Source: Acidobacteriota bacterium (lineage in GTDB: Bacteria > Acidobacteriota > Terriglobia > Terriglobales > Acidobacteriaceae). From it: a stretch of DNA of 20,452 nt. The stretch covers positions 1 through 20,452 of the forward strand of contig JAKBAG010000020.1 in assembly GCA_021809235.1 (NCBI GenBank), written 5' to 3'. Positions 1 through 6,726 of this stretch are shown piece by piece; positions within the stretch are counted from its first letter, which is position 1; every line of letters begins with the position of its first letter. The position numbers and the translations under genes are program-made. A model generated the notes under the pieces. It did no database searches and was not told the origin of the DNA. It saw only the letters and a list, made by a program, of their open reading frames with translations.

Positions 1-240
1 AATTCCATCCAGATAGTCGATGGCTCGGCCTGCCTGGGCCTGGACCGTCATCCTGTACTCCGGAGCCGGGCCCACAATCCCCACATAGGCAAGCAGAAAC
101 GGCGAGTCCTGGGTGATGGCATCGCAGATATCCTGCAGCAGCGTCGCGGAAGACTGGGCTCGAGCCAGTGCCATGGCGGCTGACGCATAGGCGCGTAGAG
201 CCCACCGCTTGGCCGCCAGGCGACCCTCCATATCCACCTC
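1..240 (-). repeat. Inverted repeat copy 1 (partner 1414-1653)
   Basis: These bases are the reverse complement of 1414-1653 with 6 mismatches in 240 (97.5% identity by eye). The inner edge at 240 is sharp: on its inner side the two genes are no more alike than ordinary diverged paralogues. The outer edge is cut by the window, so the full repeat may be longer. In both genes the repeat starts on the same codon (GAG of EVDMEG), so the reading frames match. Confidence 0.95.
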
Positions 241-609
241 GCGCGCTGCATTTCGCACCTCGCCAACAATCAACGAGCGGCCTTCAAAATCAAATGGACG
301 CGACAGCACCACCCACACCGGAATCCCGCTGCCATCCCGCATCTTCAGCTGTGTCCGCAGGGAGATTCCGTGTTCGGAAGGATTGGCCATCAGCAAACGC
401 AGACCCGCATCCAGCATCTCCGGCAACAGCTCCGTGACACGAACACCGGTAAGCTCACCGGGCTGGCAACCGCTCATGCGCTCCAGCATGGCATTGGCTT
501 CCACGATGCACCGGGAATGAGCATCCACCACCAGGAGCGCGGCAGGCAGGTGATTCCACCGAGCCGTGTACCAACTCTCCGACTTAAGCATTCCGCCTTC
601 GTCCGCCAT
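1..609 (-). CDS. PAS-GAF sensor protein, probable HD-GYP phosphodiesterase, 3' part missing
   Basis: The minus strand is open from an ATG at 609 to the window edge (203 codons, no stop), so the gene is partial. A GGAGGGG ribosome binding site lies about 9 bases upstream (618-624). Residues about 20-120 form a PAS-like domain (LVVDA, IVEAN, ANPSE, IPVW and PFD motifs), followed by a linker and the start of a GAF domain (LLQDICDAITQDSPF). From residue 124 on, 79 of 80 residues match the divergent gene at 1054-2676, which continues into GAF and HD-GYP domains. An HD-GYP output, hydrolysing cyclic di-GMP in the cytoplasm, is therefore likely here, but it is inferred from the paralogue and not seen. 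The PAS part is only roughly 45% identical to the paralogue. The stretch carrying the near-identity suggests recent recombination between the two genes. Confidence 0.85.
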   Translation of the reverse strand, partial: MADEGGMLKSESWYTARWNHLPAALLVVDAHSRCIVEANAMLERMSGCQPGELTGVRVTELLPEMLDAGLRLLMANPSEHGISLRTQLKMRDGSGIPVWVVLSRPFDFEGRSLIVGEVRNAAREVDMEGRLAAKRWALRAYASAAMALARAQSSATLLQDICDAITQDSPFLLAYVGIVGPAPEYRMTVQAQAGRAIDYLDGI

Positions 610-742
610 TGAGGTTACCCCTCCAGCAGTGCTGCCAGATGCACGATCACCGGCTGCTGCATACTGCCATTCCCTGGCTCCACCCTCGGGAACGTTTCCG
701 AACCATACACGAAATTGAGGACGTATATATTGCCTTGTCAAA

Positions 743-758
743 TAGCCTACACAGGCTA
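743..758. promoter_or_regulatory. Dyad in the divergent HD-GYP intergenic region
   Basis: TAGCCT-ACAC-AGGCTA is a perfect 6-bp inverted repeat with a 4-base centre, lying between the two divergent sensor genes. It could be an operator shared by both promoters or simply a small hairpin. The rest of 610-1053 shows no convincing coding sequence. The minus strand has a TTGACA (738-743) next to the dyad, but no good -10 box follows it. Confidence 0.3.
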
Positions 759-910
759 GTCCAATCCCTCCCATGCGTCAATGAAAGATTACAGATTTGC
801 CATTTTTCGTTGGGGCAGCTCGCCAAGTCATTCCGGATTGCAACGCTGCAATGGGAAATGGATATGGGGATGGATGCGCTGAGGATCAACATTCTCCTCC
901 AAAAGCGGCA

Positions 911-939
911 TTGACACCCTGCCCCTGAAGCTGTATTAA
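911..939 (+). promoter_or_regulatory. Sigma-70-like promoter for the HD-GYP gene
   Basis: A perfect TTGACA (-35, 911-916) is followed after 17 bases by TATTAA (-10, 934-939, 4 of 6 consensus). Transcription would start near 946, leaving an untranslated leader of about 108 bases before the ATG at 1054. No known riboswitch was recognised in that leader. Confidence 0.55.
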
Positions 940-1053
940 GAATGGACAAGCGAAAGCATGTTCCCGCATCGGTTCTCGCGCAGAAACCGGGACAGCGCCC
1001 CCACGCAAGAGGCCGGCTACGATGTAGCTGGTTTGTGGAAAGGAGTGCAGGCC

Positions 1054-2676
1054 ATGTTGGAAGCAATCCCGAGGACAGCGGAGCTTTCCCGCCAATACCA
1101 TTATCTGCCTTGTGCAATTTTGGTTGTGGATGCAGTGACCTACTCCATCGTCGAAGCCAACCCGATCATGGAGCACCTGGCGCAAGCCGAGCCTGGCGCC
1201 TTGATCGGACGTGTGGTGCCGGAGATCCTGCCGGAGCTGATTCCGTCCGACTGGCAGCTGCTCCAGGCAAATCCATCTGAAGGCGGGACTGCCTTTCGTA
1301 CCCACATGACAACACTGCGCGGGGACACAATCCCCGTGTGGATGAACATTTCCAAGCCGTTCGACTCGAAAGGTCGAACGATGAGGATTCTGGAGCTGCA
1401 CAATGCCGCTCTGGAGGTGGATATGGAGGGTCGCCTGGCGGCCAAGCGGTGGGCGTTGCGCGCCTATGCGTCAGCCGCCATGGCACTGGCTCGAGCCCAG
1501 TCTTCCGCGACGCTGCTGCAGGATATCTGCGATGCCATCACCCAGGATTCCCCGTTTCTGCTTGCCTATGTGGGGATTGTGGGCCCGGCTCCGGAGTACA
1601 GGATGACGGTCCAGGCCCAGGCAGGCCGAGCCATCGGCTATCTGGATGGAATTGAAATCAGTGGTGTAAAGGAGCAGCAAAGCGGGCAGGGGCCAGTGGG
1701 CATGGCCTTCCGGACCGGGGTAAGCCAGATCATTGCCGATGTGGATACGGACATGAACTACGCGCCGTGGCGGGAGCTTGCCCATCGTTATGGAATTCGC
1801 TGCTCCATGACGGTACCGTTTGCGATTGCCCCGGAGAAGACTGGTGTTCTCGGGGTGTATTCGGCGAATGCGAATGCCTTTGGCCCGATAGTAAGTGAGG
1901 CCTTCGAGCATCTGGCGCAGGAGATTGCCGTGGGGATGGAATCGCTGCGGCGGCGGGAGCAGGCAGAACGGGAGCGACAGGCACGCGAGGAGGCGCAGCT
2001 ACAGTTCGTCGAAGCGCTGACGGCTGCTGTCGGGGCCATTGCCGGAGCCGTGGAGGCGGGCGATCCCTTTACGGCCGGACATCAGCGGCGCGTATCCAAA
2101 GTGGCCTGCGATATTGGCCGCGCCATGGGCTGGAATGAGTACGAGCTGCGCGGATTGGAGATGGCCGCCATGGTGCATGACATTGGAAAGCTGGCCGTGC
2201 CGCAGCAAATCCTGAACAAGCCCGGCAAGCTGACGCCGGAGGAGTTTGCTCGGGTGAAGGTGCATGCCAACGTGGGATACCGGATTCTGAAGGATATCCC
2301 CTTTCCATGGCCGGTGGCCGGCATGGCCTGGCAGCACCACGAAAAACTGGATGGGTCGGGCTATCCGCTGGGTTTGAAGGGTGACGCCATTCTGCCGGGA
2401 GCGCGGATACTTGCCGTAGCCGATATTGTGGAGTCGATGGCCTGCGAGCGCCCGTATCGCAAGGCTCTGGGTGTGGATGTTGCGCTGCAGGAGGTGGAAT
2501 CCCTGGCGGCGCAGGGCAAGCTGGATGCTGATGTGGTCAGAACCTGTGCCCGCATGTTCCGCGAAGAGGGATATCGGCTTCCGCGCGCCGAAGAGGACGA
2601 GTATCTGCATGCGGAAATGCTGGCGGGCTTGGCCAGAATGGACAATCCCGGTGCGCTTGACAGCCTGCCCGGTTGA
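1054..2676 (+). CDS. PAS-GAF-HD-GYP cyclic-di-GMP phosphodiesterase
   Basis: This 540-residue cytoplasmic signalling protein should hydrolyse cyclic di-GMP. Residues about 17-115 are a PAS-like domain, about 145-290 a GAF domain, about 290-325 a charged probable coiled coil (RRREQAERERQAREEAQ), and about 325-500 an HD-GYP domain. Metal and signature residues are present: H343, H375-D376 (HDIGK), H404, H428-H429 and D433-GSGYP, so the enzyme looks active. No transmembrane segment or DNA-binding domain is seen. The start at 1054 has a good GGAAAGGAG site 9 bases upstream and aligns with the start of the divergent paralogue. An in-frame ATG at 958 would add 32 residues but has no comparable site. 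A 240-bp stretch (1414-1653) is nearly identical, inverted, to bases 1-240. Confidence 0.93.
   Translation: MLEAIPRTAELSRQYHYLPCAILVVDAVTYSIVEANPIMEHLAQAEPGALIGRVVPEILPELIPSDWQLLQANPSEGGTAFRTHMTTLRGDTIPVWMNISKPFDSKGRTMRILELHNAALEVDMEGRLAAKRWALRAYASAAMALARAQSSATLLQDICDAITQDSPFLLAYVGIVGPAPEYRMTVQAQAGRAIGYLDGIEISGVKEQQSGQGPVGMAFRTGVSQIIADVDTDMNYAPWRELAHRYGIRCSMTVPFAIAPEKTGVLGVYSANANAFGPIVSEAFEHLAQEIAVGMESLRRREQAERERQAREEAQLQFVEALTAAVGAIAGAVEAGDPFTAGHQRRVSKVACDIGRAMGWNEYELRGLEMAAMVHDIGKLAVPQQILNKPGKLTPEEFARVKVHANVGYRILKDIPFPWPVAGMAWQHHEKLDGSGYPLGLKGDAILPGARILAVADIVESMACERPYRKALGVDVALQEVESLAAQGKLDADVVRTCARMFREEGYRLPRAEEDEYLHAEMLAGLARMDNPGALDSLPG
1414..1653 (+). repeat. Inverted repeat copy 2 (partner 1-240)
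   Basis: This copy covers codons 121-200 of the HD-GYP gene, from the PAS-GAF linker into the GAF domain. Against copy 1, five of the six base differences are silent and one changes Gly to Asp. The upstream edge is abrupt. The downstream edge cannot be judged because the partner reaches the window end. Confidence 0.95.
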
Positions 2677-2692
2677 ACAAGGTGATAGGATG

Positions 2693-2724
2693 GGCCGGTA
2701 GATTTCTGAGAAGGATATCCGGCC
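2693..2724 (+). promoter_or_regulatory. Hairpin enclosing the GH38 ribosome binding site
   Basis: GGCCGG (2693-2698) and CCGGCC (2719-2724) form a perfect 6-bp stem that directly abuts the ATG at 2725. The 20-base loop contains the AGAAGGA ribosome binding site. The stem could tune initiation or couple it to upstream translation, but this is only inferred from the sequence. Confidence 0.35.
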
Positions 2725-5700
2725 ATGGATTTCATACCTTGCAAGACTTCCGTCCTGTGCACGAAGACAGATTTCCGCGAAAACGATTTCCAACCTGCGC
2801 CCAGCCTGCCCCAATGGGCGCAGCGTGGCGTTGTATTGCGTAGCCTGGCCTTGCGTGGCATGATCCGATGCGCCATGGCGCTGGTGCTGCTGGCAGGGGC
2901 AGCCGCGTGGGCCCAAAGCGCGCAGCAAGCGCAATGGATGGCCAGCCAGCCCGAAGCAATCCGGACGGCCATGGCCAGCCTGGCCTCTCTTGCGGAGCTG
3001 CCAGACGGGCAGTGGCGGATGCATGCCGGCGATCTGGCGCATGGGGAGGATCCGGCGCTGGACGACAGCGGCTGGACGCCGATGGCTCCGAACAGCAAGG
3101 CGCCCAAGGATGCGGTATGGTTTCGGCAGCGGGTAACAGTCCCAAGGCTGCTGCATGGCTACGATCTGACCGGGACGCGCATCTGGTTCCAGTTCCACAC
3201 CTACGCCAACGGCCCGATGCCGATGATTCTTTACTTCAACGGTAGGCGCGTGGCGCTGGGCGATGATCTGGAGCCGGTGGTGCTGTTTGACGGTGCGAAG
3301 CCGGGCGACAGCGTGCTGGTGGCCGTGAAGCTGCTGCATACGGTGGATGACAAGTCGTTTCACGGAGCAACGTTCCGGGTGGATTTTCCGGAGTCGAGGC
3401 CGAATCCGGTGGACCTGGGCAAGGAGATTGAGGTTGCGGCGCGGCTGCTGCCGAGCATCGCGCCGGGTAACGCGACCGACGAGCAGGAGCTGAGCCAGGC
3501 TGCGGCGAGCGTGGACCTGAAGGCGCTGGCAGCAGGCGACCAGGCGACGTTTGATGCTTCGCTGATGAAGGCGCAGCACGAGCTGGAGGCGCTGAAGCCG
3601 GTGTTGCAGACGGTGACCTGGCATCTGACCGGGAACTCGCATATCGACGCGGCGTGGTTGTGGCCGTGGACGGAGACGGTGGATGTGGTGAAGCGGACCT
3701 TCGGCACGGCACTGCAGTTGATGTATGAATATCCGCGTTACACCTATACGCAGTCAGCTGCGGCGTATAACGAGTGGATGGCCGAAAAGTATCCGGAGAT
3801 GAATGCGGAGATTGCGCAGCGGATCAAGGAAGGCCGGTGGGAAGTGGTGGGCGGCATGTGGGTGGAGCCGGACCTGAATCTGCCGGATGGCGAGTCGCTG
3901 GTGCGGCAGTTGCTGGTGGGCAAGCGGTGGTATGAGAAGGCCTATGGCGTGGACGTGCGCGTGGGCTGGAATCCGGACTCGTTCGGCTACAACTGGCAGC
4001 TTCCGCAGATTTACAAGAAGAGCGGCGTGGACTACTTTGTGACGCAGAAGATGGCCTGGAATGACACCAACCAGCTTCCATTCAAGCTGTTCTGGTGGGA
4101 GTCGCCGGATGGGTCGAAGGTGCTGGCATATTTTCCCCATGATTATGCGAACGGAAATCTGAACCCGGTGAGGCTGGCGACGGACCTGGCGACGGCGCGG
4201 AAGTATGCGACGGGGATGGACGACATGATGGACCTGTATGGAGTCGGGGACCATGGCGGCGGGCCGACGCGGGCGATTCTGGACGAGGGATTCCACTGGT
4301 CGCCGGATGGCGCGGCACCGGCGAACTCGACGGCGACGGTGGTGCCGAAGATTGAGTTTGGCCTCGCGCTGCCCTACTTCGAGAAGGTGGAGAAAGAGAT
4401 TGCGCCCGAGAGCCGGACGTGGGACTACACGTCGATTGCGAAGGGCTATGTGGAGCCGCCGGCGGTGCCGGGCAGGATCAGCATTCCGACGTGGAAGAGC
4501 GAGCTGTATTTTGAGTACCATCGCGGCGTGATGACGACGCAGGCCAGGCACAAGCGGAGCATGCGCGAGAGCAGCGAAGAGGTGCTGAATGCGGAGAAGT
4601 GGTCGTCGCTGGCGTGGCTGGATGGACGCGCGTATCCCGCGGCGGAGCTGACGGAGGACTGGAAAAAAGTGCTCTTCAACCAGTTCCACGATCTGGCGGC
4701 CGGCTCCGGGATCGGAGTCATCTATAAGGACGCGCAGAAGGACTACGCCGTCGTGCGCTGGTCGACGAATGCGATCACCAGCGGCGCGCGGCAGACGCTG
4801 CTGGAGCGCGTGAATACGCAGGGCGAGGGAACGCCGGTGGTGGTGATGAATCCGCTGGGGTGGGCGCGATCGGGCGAGGTGACGGTCGATGTGCAGATGG
4901 CTCCGGGCGGGACGGCGAACGATTATGTGGTGACGGGCAACGGAGCGGCGCATGTGCTGAGGCGCGACCCGGTGACGGGCGAGACAACGCTGCGCATCGA
5001 GGCGGAAAATGTGCCGGCGCTGGGCTACAAGGTGATGTGGATCGAGCAGAAGCCGGCGAAGGCAAATCCGGACGAGAAGCCGACGGTGAGCGACGAGAAC
5101 GGTGCGTTTGTGATGGAGAATGCGCGGCTGCGCGTGAGGGTGAGCAAGGCGACGGGCTGCATCACGAGCCTCTATGACAAGGCGGCGCAGGCCGAGACCC
5201 TGGCGGCGGGCGCGTGCGGCAATGAGCTGCAGGCGTTCAAGGATACGCCGAAGGATTATGACGCGTGGAATATCGATCCGGGAACGCTGGACCAGAAGCC
5301 GACCGAGCTGACGATGGTGGACGCGGTGACGGCGGGCGGCGAGACGGTGACGGTGAAGCGGCACTGGCAGAGTTCGACGTTTGAGCAGACGCTGCGGCTG
5401 ACGCCGACCTCGGATGTGGTGGACGTGGACAACCGGATCGACTGGCACGAGACGCATGTGCTGCTGAAGGCGGCGTTCCCGCTGGCGGTGCGGAATGATT
5501 TTGCGACGTATGAGATCCCGTTCGGGAGCATCGAGCGGACGACGCTGCGGACAAATTCGTGGGAGAAGGCGCAGTTTGAGGTTCCGGCGCAGCGATGGGC
5601 AGACCTGACGGGCGCCGATGGCCGGATGGGCATGAGCCTGATCAACGAATCGAAATTCGGCTACGACTGCGCGGGCAATGTGCTTCGGCTGAGCCTGCTG

Positions 5701-6171
5701 CGTTCGCCGACGTGGCCGGACCCGAATGCGGATCGCGGGATGCACCACTTCCACTATGCGATCTATCCGCATGCCGGAGACTGGAAGCAGGCCATGACAG
5801 TGCGGCACGGATGGGAGTACAACTACCCGCTGACAGCGGTGGCAACCACTGCCCATGACGGCGCCATGCCAGCAGAACACTCTTTCGTGACTGTGGATGC
5901 GCCGAATGTGGTGCTGACGGCGGTGAAAAAGGCGGAAGACAGCGATGGGCTGATTTTGCGCATGTATGAATGGGCTGGCAAGGCGACACGGGTAACGGTA
6001 CACGTGCCGCAGGGCGCGGATGCGGCCACTGTGACCAACATGATGGAAAAGCCGGAGGGTGAGCCACTGGCGTTGCAAGGCGATCAGGTGCAGGTCGGGA
6101 TCAAGCCGTATGAGATTCTGACGCTACGCGTGAGCTACCCCAAGGGCAGTAAACAAAAGCAGGCAGAATAG
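2725..6171 (+). CDS. Secreted glycoside hydrolase family 38 alpha-mannosidase
   Basis: This 1148-residue enzyme should remove alpha-mannose residues from glycans outside the cytoplasm. After the signal peptide, an N-terminal beta-rich domain of about 200 residues precedes the GH38 catalytic core. Core motifs are HIDAAWLWPW (from residue 306, zinc ligands), NPDSFGYNWQLPQ (from 416, with D418 the expected nucleophile), DHGGGPT and NQFHD (652-656, zinc ligands). The long C-terminal beta-sandwich region is complete. The ATG at 2725 has an AGAAGGA site, but it places about 45 polar residues ahead of the hydrophobic core MALVLLAGAAAWAQS. An ATG at 2860 (MIRC) would give a conventional signal peptide but lacks a clear ribosome binding site, so the start is uncertain. 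It lies 48 bases after the HD-GYP gene and could be cotranscribed. No transporter or other glycosidase is adjacent. Confidence 0.93.
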   Translation: MDFIPCKTSVLCTKTDFRENDFQPAPSLPQWAQRGVVLRSLALRGMIRCAMALVLLAGAAAWAQSAQQAQWMASQPEAIRTAMASLASLAELPDGQWRMHAGDLAHGEDPALDDSGWTPMAPNSKAPKDAVWFRQRVTVPRLLHGYDLTGTRIWFQFHTYANGPMPMILYFNGRRVALGDDLEPVVLFDGAKPGDSVLVAVKLLHTVDDKSFHGATFRVDFPESRPNPVDLGKEIEVAARLLPSIAPGNATDEQELSQAAASVDLKALAAGDQATFDASLMKAQHELEALKPVLQTVTWHLTGNSHIDAAWLWPWTETVDVVKRTFGTALQLMYEYPRYTYTQSAAAYNEWMAEKYPEMNAEIAQRIKEGRWEVVGGMWVEPDLNLPDGESLVRQLLVGKRWYEKAYGVDVRVGWNPDSFGYNWQLPQIYKKSGVDYFVTQKMAWNDTNQLPFKLFWWESPDGSKVLAYFPHDYANGNLNPVRLATDLATARKYATGMDDMMDLYGVGDHGGGPTRAILDEGFHWSPDGAAPANSTATVVPKIEFGLALPYFEKVEKEIAPESRTWDYTSIAKGYVEPPAVPGRISIPTWKSELYFEYHRGVMTTQARHKRSMRESSEEVLNAEKWSSLAWLDGRAYPAAELTEDWKKVLFNQFHDLAAGSGIGVIYKDAQKDYAVVRWSTNAITSGARQTLLERVNTQGEGTPVVVMNPLGWARSGEVTVDVQMAPGGTANDYVVTGNGAAHVLRRDPVTGETTLRIEAENVPALGYKVMWIEQKPAKANPDEKPTVSDENGAFVMENARLRVRVSKATGCITSLYDKAAQAETLAAGACGNELQAFKDTPKDYDAWNIDPGTLDQKPTELTMVDAVTAGGETVTVKRHWQSSTFEQTLRLTPTSDVVDVDNRIDWHETHVLLKAAFPLAVRNDFATYEIPFGSIERTTLRTNSWEKAQFEVPAQRWADLTGADGRMGMSLINESKFGYDCAGNVLRLSLLRSPTWPDPNADRGMHHFHYAIYPHAGDWKQAMTVRHGWEYNYPLTAVATTAHDGAMPAEHSFVTVDAPNVVLTAVKKAEDSDGLILRMYEWAGKATRVTVHVPQGADAATVTNMMEKPEGEPLALQGDQVQVGIKPYEILTLRVSYPKGSKQKQAE

Positions 6172-6193
6172 GCGTTGAACCTGCCCGGAATTG

Positions 6194-6238
6194 CCATGCC
6201 TGGGCCGGATGGGGAATGGAATTCCGGCCCAGGTATGG
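6194..6238 (+). terminator. Strong hairpin after the GH38 gene
   Basis: CCATGCCTGGGCCGGA (6194-6209) pairs with 6223-6238 over 16 positions with one G-U wobble, closing a 13-base loop. It begins 22 bases after the mannosidase stop. No T-tract follows, so it may act as an mRNA 3' stabiliser or a non-canonical terminator. Confidence 0.6.
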
Positions 6239-6301
6239 GGTGGACTGTCTGCGGCATGGATTTTGTGCGGTTCGTGCTAGTCTGAAGTCGAGGGGTTTTC
6301 G

Positions 6302-6412
6302 ATGAATATCTATTCGCCGTTTTTCGTTGTGCCGCTCCTGGCGGTGGTCTTTCTCTGCTGCGTGCTTTGGGCTACGCTGACCAGCCGGGGCAAGGAAGAC
6401 TCACACCACTGA
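6302..6412 (+). CDS. Small single-span membrane protein, 36 residues
   Basis: The ORF encodes a 36-residue protein with a short N-terminus (MNIYSPF), one hydrophobic helix of about 18-20 residues ending in FLCCVLW, and a hydrophilic tail TSRGKEDSHH. A GAGGGG ribosome binding site sits 7 bases before the ATG, and a convincing intrinsic terminator follows 24 bases after the stop, so a short independent transcript is plausible. No function is recognised. The shape (helix, CC pair, GKED tail) resembles the 51-residue ORF at 10931-11086. Such proteins often associate with larger membrane complexes, but nothing here shows a partner. It could be a chance ORF, although its boundaries argue against this. 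Confidence 0.6.
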   Translation: MNIYSPFFVVPLLAVVFLCCVLWATLTSRGKEDSHH

Positions 6413-6436
6413 GTCATGCTTGCTGAATCGAGAGTG

Positions 6437-6473
6437 CCTGCCTGGCATCCCTGCTGGGCGGGTATACCTTTTT
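6437..6473 (+). terminator. Intrinsic terminator after the 36-residue ORF
   Basis: CCTGCCTGGC (6437-6446) pairs with GCTGGGCGGG (6453-6462) across 10 positions, three of them G-U, with a 6-base loop. The sequence TATACCTTTTT follows (T-run 6469-6473). The remainder up to 6690 shows no gene. Confidence 0.65.
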
Positions 6474-6675
6474 ATTCATTCTCCAGATGACTGCAGCAAG
6501 GCGTCCGGTGCGTTGTTCGATTTTCTACGAACGCTACGCATCTGACTGTGTCGGGAATGGCTACAGGACGGGTGTCCGCATGCCAGTCTGTTTGCGAACT
6601 CCATCCGGTCTGAGTCTTCGCTTCGTCCGAATCTGAATCTCTTTCATACTTCTCATACGAAGATCGAGCACTTTA

Positions 6676-6726
6676 CCGTCGGCTGAGGCCGCTTGGTTAG
6701 CGCACTGCCGGTGGGGTAGCCGACGG
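6676..6726 (-). repeat. 9-bp inverted repeat spanning the stop codon of the large secreted protein gene
   Basis: CCGTCGGCT (6676-6684) and AGCCGACGG (6718-6726) are perfect complements separated by 33 bases. The TAA stop (6699-6697, minus strand) lies in the loop. It may contribute to 3' end folding, but the loop is long for a classical terminator and no T-run follows on the minus strand. Confidence 0.35.

Noticed and set aside
738..743. Minus-strand TTGACA as a promoter for the left sensor gene
   Set aside because: The -35 box is perfect, but no hexamer 16-18 bases downstream matches the -10 consensus well.
609..914. 101-codon plus-strand frame between the divergent sensor genes
   Set aside because: It starts on TTG inside the start region of the left gene, has no ribosome binding site and ends at the promoter at 911; no domain is seen.
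958..1053. Earlier ATG (958) as the HD-GYP start
   Set aside because: It is in frame, but the ATG at 1054 has a much better ribosome binding site and aligns with the paralogue's start; the extra 32 residues have no counterpart.
1999..3642. 547-codon open frame on the minus strand
   Set aside because: It runs antisense across the HD-GYP and GH38 genes and shows no domain; the biased composition is typical of a shadow frame.
3754..6078. 774-codon open frame on the minus strand
   Set aside because: It lies wholly inside the GH38 gene, encodes an Arg/His/Leu-rich product with no motifs, and is the mirror of a GC-rich coding strand.
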